The notes under the pieces: generated by a model
What the model was told of the DNA's origin: nothing
Seen by the model: only the letters and a program-made list of their open reading frames with translations
Database searches by the model: none
Shown: one piece after another, positions 61,096 to 64,000 of the stretch
How positions within the stretch are numbered: the stretch's first letter is position 1
How the letters are laid out: each line of letters opens with the position of its first letter
Program-made: the position numbers and the translations under genes
Source of the DNA: Erythrobacter sp. JK5
Lineage (GTDB): Bacteria; Pseudomonadota; Alphaproteobacteria; Sphingomonadales; Sphingomonadaceae
Length of the DNA: 64,000 bases
Assembly (NCBI RefSeq): GCF_018205975.1
Contig: NZ_CP073577.1
Span: 3,038,001-3,102,000, forward strand
Reading direction: 5' to 3'

Positions 61096-62036
61096 CGTTC
61101 GCCTGCCTGCCTGTCCGCTGCACCGAGACCCGCCAAAATCGTCTCGTGCACCAGCGGCAGCTGGTCGAAGTCATAGGCGTAGGACAATTCGTAGCCGGGT
61201 ACCGAGTTTGCAAGCTGCGAGATCTTGGCCAGCCGCTGCGCGGCGCATCGGGCATCCTCGGGATCGAGCGCAAAGCAATGCTCGATCAGGCCGAGACAGG
61301 TATGCCCCGGGCTCAACCGGTCGATTGCCGGCCGATCCTGTTCCTCGCCATCGACCAGAAAAATCACCGCTGCGATCGGAATTTCGGCGTGGTTCCCGCC
61401 AGCCAGCGCCGGGAGGCTGACGCGCTGCTTGGTCGAATAATGCGCCATCGGTGCCGATTCGACGTCGGTGCCGAGAACCGCGGTAATCGCTTCGGGGAAA
61501 AGTCGCAGGCTCGGATAGACCGACTTGCCGCAGAATTCGTCGCCGCGCTGCGTGATCGTGATCGCGTCGTCTCCGATCAGGCGATGGCCGACCCGGTCCA
61601 GGCTGGCGGCCAGCGTCGATTTGCCCGCGCCGGTTTCGCCCAGAAAGACCGCGAGCCGCCCTGCAATCTCGACGGCGCTGGCGTGGATAACGAGCTCGCC
61701 GCTCGCTTCGAGGATGCGCGGCGCGATCTGATCGAACAGCAGGTGTTCGAGCGCCGCCGACGAGGTATCGGCTGCCACGTCGCAAATCGTCACCGACTTG
61801 TCGGGAAGGTCGATGCGGAACGCGGCCACACCTTCGAATATCACCAGATGCGTCCCGTCGGCCTCGGTTCGGGTGATCGGCATGGCGATCCCCTGGGGCG
61901 ATGTGGAAGGTTCGCTATCGCCCGTCTGGCCGTGATGATGCAATCGCCACGCGGAAAGGTCACCCGAGCCGAACGGGCTCGATCGGGCGCGAAACGCTGT
62001 CTCGGAAACTAGGGCGTTCGAAGCCTGCACCACCAA
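61092..62036 (-). CDS. HPr kinase-like lasso peptide kinase
   Basis: A 314-residue HprK-like P-loop protein with Walker A FLGETGAGKSTLAASL (around residue 132), followed by RLIGDDAITITQRGDEF (acidic motif) and a C-terminal region matching stand-alone HPr kinases of RiPP clusters. It may start at TTG 62036 or at one of the GTG codons just after. In paeninodin-type clusters such kinases phosphorylate the C-terminal serine of the lasso precursor. Here neither precursor ends in serine, so the target must differ or the enzyme has another role. Coupled to the methyltransferase by ATGA overlap. Confidence 0.82.
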   Translation of the reverse strand: MVVQASNALVSETAFRARSSPFGSGDLSAWRLHHHGQTGDSEPSTSPQGIAMPITRTEADGTHLVIFEGVAAFRIDLPDKSVTICDVAADTSSAALEHLLFDQIAPRILEASGELVIHASAVEIAGRLAVFLGETGAGKSTLAASLDRVGHRLIGDDAITITQRGDEFCGKSVYPSLRLFPEAITAVLGTDVESAPMAHYSTKQRVSLPALAGGNHAEIPIAAVIFLVDGEEQDRPAIDRLSPGHTCLGLIEHCFALDPEDARCAAQRLAKISQLANSVPGYELSYAYDFDQLPLVHETILAGLGAADRQAGER

Positions 62037-62050
62037 AGGAACTGCCGGCG

Positions 62051-62203
62051 TCAGGGCCGCCGATTCGGATTCATTTTCGCGCCAGTTTCCGTCTGAGCGC
62101 CGCTTCCGCCAGCCGTCAGTCTGGAAAAAGCTCCATAATCCAGAAGCTTGGGCGATGAATACGGCTTTCTGGCAATGTTGCTCATGGCGGTGCGGTTGTT
62201 CAC
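62051..62203 (-). CDS. Lasso peptide precursor 2
   Basis: A 50-residue precursor starting at GTG 62203, chosen because GGAG lies 5 bases upstream (an internal ATG six codons on has none). The leader has the B1-binding motif YSSPKLLDYGAFSRLTA with the obligatory Thr at position -2. The predicted core is GGSGAQTETGAKMNPNRRP, 19 residues: Gly1 and Glu8 would form an 8-residue macrolactam ring (GGSGAQTE), leaving the tail TGAKMNPNRRP. No aromatic plug residue is present. It lies 15 bp before the kinase gene. Confidence 0.82.
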   Translation of the reverse strand: MNNRTAMSNIARKPYSSPKLLDYGAFSRLTAGGSGAQTETGAKMNPNRRP

Positions 62204-62455
62204 GAAAGCTCCAGAAATCCGATGGGCGCTCGCATGGTTGCGGCGCTTGAGCCCTCCATTACCGCACCGCAGCTGTCGTCGCAATGAATAGCCGATGCGG
62301 CAAACCGATGCGGGAAATATCGCGCGCCGACCGAAAATCCGGCCAGCCGGGCTTCAGACCCGACGAAGCGTGCCGCCACGCGATCGAAACGCGCGTCGAA
62401 TTGTCCGTGAGGCGTCAGATTGTCGGAAAGCCAGCCGTGACGCCGAGCTCGCCGA
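62186..62455. other. Spacer between the two precursor genes
   Basis: About 270 bases without an additional lasso precursor or other convincing gene. The first codons of precursor 2 and its GGAG site are at the 62186-62213 end. No leader motif (YxxP...LT) was found in the remaining frames. Confidence 0.4.
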
Positions 62456-62596
62456 TCAGGCGCGACGCATCAGTCCCATCATGCCGGGGCCGGATTCGGT
62501 CAGCGGGCCGCTGCCAGCGGCGGTAAGCTTTGAAAATCCACCGTAAATCGCCAGCTTGGGCGGGGAGTACGGCTTGTCGGTTTTCCGATCGGTCAT
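62456..62596 (-). CDS. Lasso peptide precursor 1
   Basis: A 46-residue precursor from ATG 62596 with GGAG 6 bases upstream, two bases after the cyclase stop. Leader motif YSPPKLAIYGGFSKLTA with Thr at -2; predicted core AGSGPLTESGPGMMGLMRRA, 20 residues, with Ala1 to Glu8 forming an 8-residue ring (AGSGPLTE) and tail SGPGMMGLMRRA. Methionine-rich tail, no aromatic residue, and the same terminal Arg-Arg-x as precursor 2. An alanine as ring residue 1 is less common than glycine. Confidence 0.82.
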   Translation of the reverse strand: MTDRKTDKPYSPPKLAIYGGFSKLTAAGSGPLTESGPGMMGLMRRA

Positions 62597-62598
62597 AT

Positions 62599-64000
62599 TC
62601 ACTCCGTCGTCGTATCGCGGTCTGGCGAACGTTCTATCCAATTGAAGAGATAACGCAAAGTCAGCTTGTTCGCAATTGCGGAATCGAAAGTTCCGGTTTC
62701 CTGCGCCAAATCGCTGCCCTCGGCGTTGGAATATCGCTCCAACCGGGCGGTGTTAGCCGGGTATGGTTCAGAAAGTGTTTCGCGCATCAGCGCCGTGGTG
62801 AAATCCCACCCGAGATGTTCCTTTCCCGGGCGCCTCGCCACCGCATCGGGCAGCAATCCCGCCATGGCGCGGCGCAGCACGAACTTGGGCCATCCGTGGC
62901 GTTGCAGCTGGTCGGCGGGCAGCGCGAGGCAGAATTCCATCACCCGCCGATCGAGGAACGGGTCGCGCGGCTCGATCGCCTGCGCTGCGGCGACCCGGTC
63001 GTATCGCTCGCGGGCGACCGAGATGTAGGGATGCAGCATACGCCGAGTGCGGTCGCGCGCACCGTCCCCCTGCGGTGTCGTCGTATGGGCGGCGTTCTCG
63101 CGGGTGAGCGCATGGAGGCCGATCCGTTGCGCAAACTCGGGCGACAGCAGCGTTGCACTGTCGGCGCGTTCGGTGCGCAGGAAACGCGGCTTCAGCTGCC
63201 GCAGCGACTGGGGGACGAGCGCGCGCCGCACGCCGCGCAGGAATGTCGAACGGGGTTCGAAATATTCGCCCCAGAACTCGCGCCCGCCGGCCGCCTCGCG
63301 CCATGCTTTCCCCAACCTTCCGCGTCGCAGATGCCAGGCGATCATGTCGGGCGCATCCAGCGTCGTGTCCCCTCCGACCCCGTCGAGCACGACCTTGAGC
63401 CCGCTCCGCTGCGCGGCGAGGTAGATGGCCATTACCAGCGTCATGTTCGCATCGAACGGATCGTCGGCACCGCGAACCAGATTTTCGAGGTCGCTGCGAA
63501 AGGAATCGAGCTCGGCCAGTTCGATGCGGTGCGGGGCGATATGGTCGATCCCCATGGCAGCGGCGATCGTCCGGGTTTCCACGCAGGCGGGATCGCTGCC
63601 GACGGCCGAAAAGGTCGGTAGCGGGGCGCTTCCCGAGCGCTTGAGAATCTGCGCCGCCACCGCCGATACCGAGCCTGAATCCATCCCGCCCGACAACATC
63701 GAACCGACCGGTCCGGCAGAGCGCAGCCGGGTTTGCACCGCCGCATCGAACACGTCCTTGAACGCTTCGGCATAGGCGGCGTCCCCCCGCAGCCTGAGCG
63801 GTTCTGGCGGTTCGAGCGTGCTGTGGCGGCTGATGTGCAGGGCTTCGCCTCGCAGCACCAGCGCATGCGCCGGGGGCAGGCGGCTGACCTCGGCGTGGAA
63901 TGTCGAGCTCATGTCGCGGGCCTCGAACCCTTCGAGGAAGTCGGCAATGCGCGCTTCGTTCAACCGCCCGGAGACGTGCGGATGCGCGAGGATGGCGCGA
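62599..64000 (-). CDS. Lasso cyclase (asparagine synthase-like, C protein), partial
   Basis: At least 467 residues of an asparagine-synthetase-like lasso macrolactam synthetase. The frame is open to the end of the window, so the N-terminal glutaminase-like domain is cut. The PP-loop for ATP adenylation is seen as GSMLSGGMDSGSVSAVAA, with later motifs VVLDGVGGDTTLDAPDM and EPRDPFLDRRVMEFCLALPA typical of AsnB relatives. In lasso clusters this enzyme activates the Glu8 side chain and closes the ring. It is followed by the first precursor gene after two bases. Confidence 0.88.
   Translation of the reverse strand, partial: RAILAHPHVSGRLNEARIADFLEGFEARDMSSTFHAEVSRLPPAHALVLRGEALHISRHSTLEPPEPLRLRGDAAYAEAFKDVFDAAVQTRLRSAGPVGSMLSGGMDSGSVSAVAAQILKRSGSAPLPTFSAVGSDPACVETRTIAAAMGIDHIAPHRIELAELDSFRSDLENLVRGADDPFDANMTLVMAIYLAAQRSGLKVVLDGVGGDTTLDAPDMIAWHLRRGRLGKAWREAAGGREFWGEYFEPRSTFLRGVRRALVPQSLRQLKPRFLRTERADSATLLSPEFAQRIGLHALTRENAAHTTTPQGDGARDRTRRMLHPYISVARERYDRVAAAQAIEPRDPFLDRRVMEFCLALPADQLQRHGWPKFVLRRAMAGLLPDAVARRPGKEHLGWDFTTALMRETLSEPYPANTARLERYSNAEGSDLAQETGTFDSAIANKLTLRYLFNWIERSPDRDTTTE

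Noticed and set aside
62186-62455. A third lasso precursor between the two found
   Set aside because: No frame on either strand shows the YxxP...L leader motif or a Thr(-2)-Gly/Ala ring start.
1-64000. CRISPR array
   Set aside because: No regularly spaced direct repeats of 25-40 bases with unique spacers and no cas genes were seen.

Overview
The window looks like a sphingomonad (Alphaproteobacteria, Sphingomonadales, most likely an Erythrobacter-type genome). This is inferred from moderately high G+C, from the TraA/TraD/ArdC/AlpA transfer module usual in that order, from many secreted M13/M23/S41/DUF885 peptidases, and from a lasso peptide cluster. No rRNA, complete tRNA or CRISPR array was recognised.

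Region 1 (1-12.2 kb) is a piece of an integrative or mobilizable element. It begins with the end of a type I restriction HsdS gene, followed in overlap by a RecF-like AAA ATPase (broken by a frameshift) and an HNH nuclease, which together form a defence operon. A conjugation module runs the other way: AlpA-type regulator, hypothetical gene, candidate oriT, ribbon-helix-helix-type relaxosome protein, TraD coupling protein, MobF relaxase with helicase, and ArdC antirestriction protein. No mating-pair formation genes are seen. A nucleotidyltransferase-fold gene follows. The region ends at a degenerate tRNA 3' end with attachment-site features.

Region 2 (12.2-41.3 kb) is flanked by two diverged direct copies of that attachment-like sequence. 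It has many gaps, decayed genes (truncated higB, frameshifted higA, IS5-type remnant) and small orphan proteins. It also carries secreted peptidases with two membrane-spanning AraC regulators, an ABC-F ATPase, and an eight-gene tightly overlapping minus-strand operon (SnoaL-like, GST, DUF1579-like, DUF885 peptidase, secreted protein, DinB, hypothetical, GNAT). A MocR/GntR-aminotransferase regulator diverges from this operon and has a palindromic operator-like site at its start.

Region 3 (41.8-54.3 kb) holds a LuxR-type response regulator with a 7TMR-DISM sensor kinase, a secreted ricin-lectin protein, a minus-strand transport operon (VOC protein, Nramp-like, POT/PTR and APC transporters, small membrane protein), and a BTAD/TPR regulator. 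Region 4 (54.6-58.9 kb) contains a NodZ-like GT23-type transferase, an FkbM methyltransferase, a TPR-like exported protein, an O-antigen-ligase-family protein and a small membrane protein with a clear terminator.

Region 5 (59.1-64.0 kb) is the most interesting part. It is a lasso peptide cluster with an asparagine-synthase-like cyclase (cut by the window end), two precursor peptides each predicting an 8-residue Glu8 ring and a conserved C-terminal Arg-Arg, an HPr-kinase-like enzyme, a PRMT-like methyltransferase with a PqqD-like C-terminal tail, a PqqD-type leader-binding protein and a B2 protease. The combination of kinase and methyltransferase suggests tailoring beyond the lasso fold.
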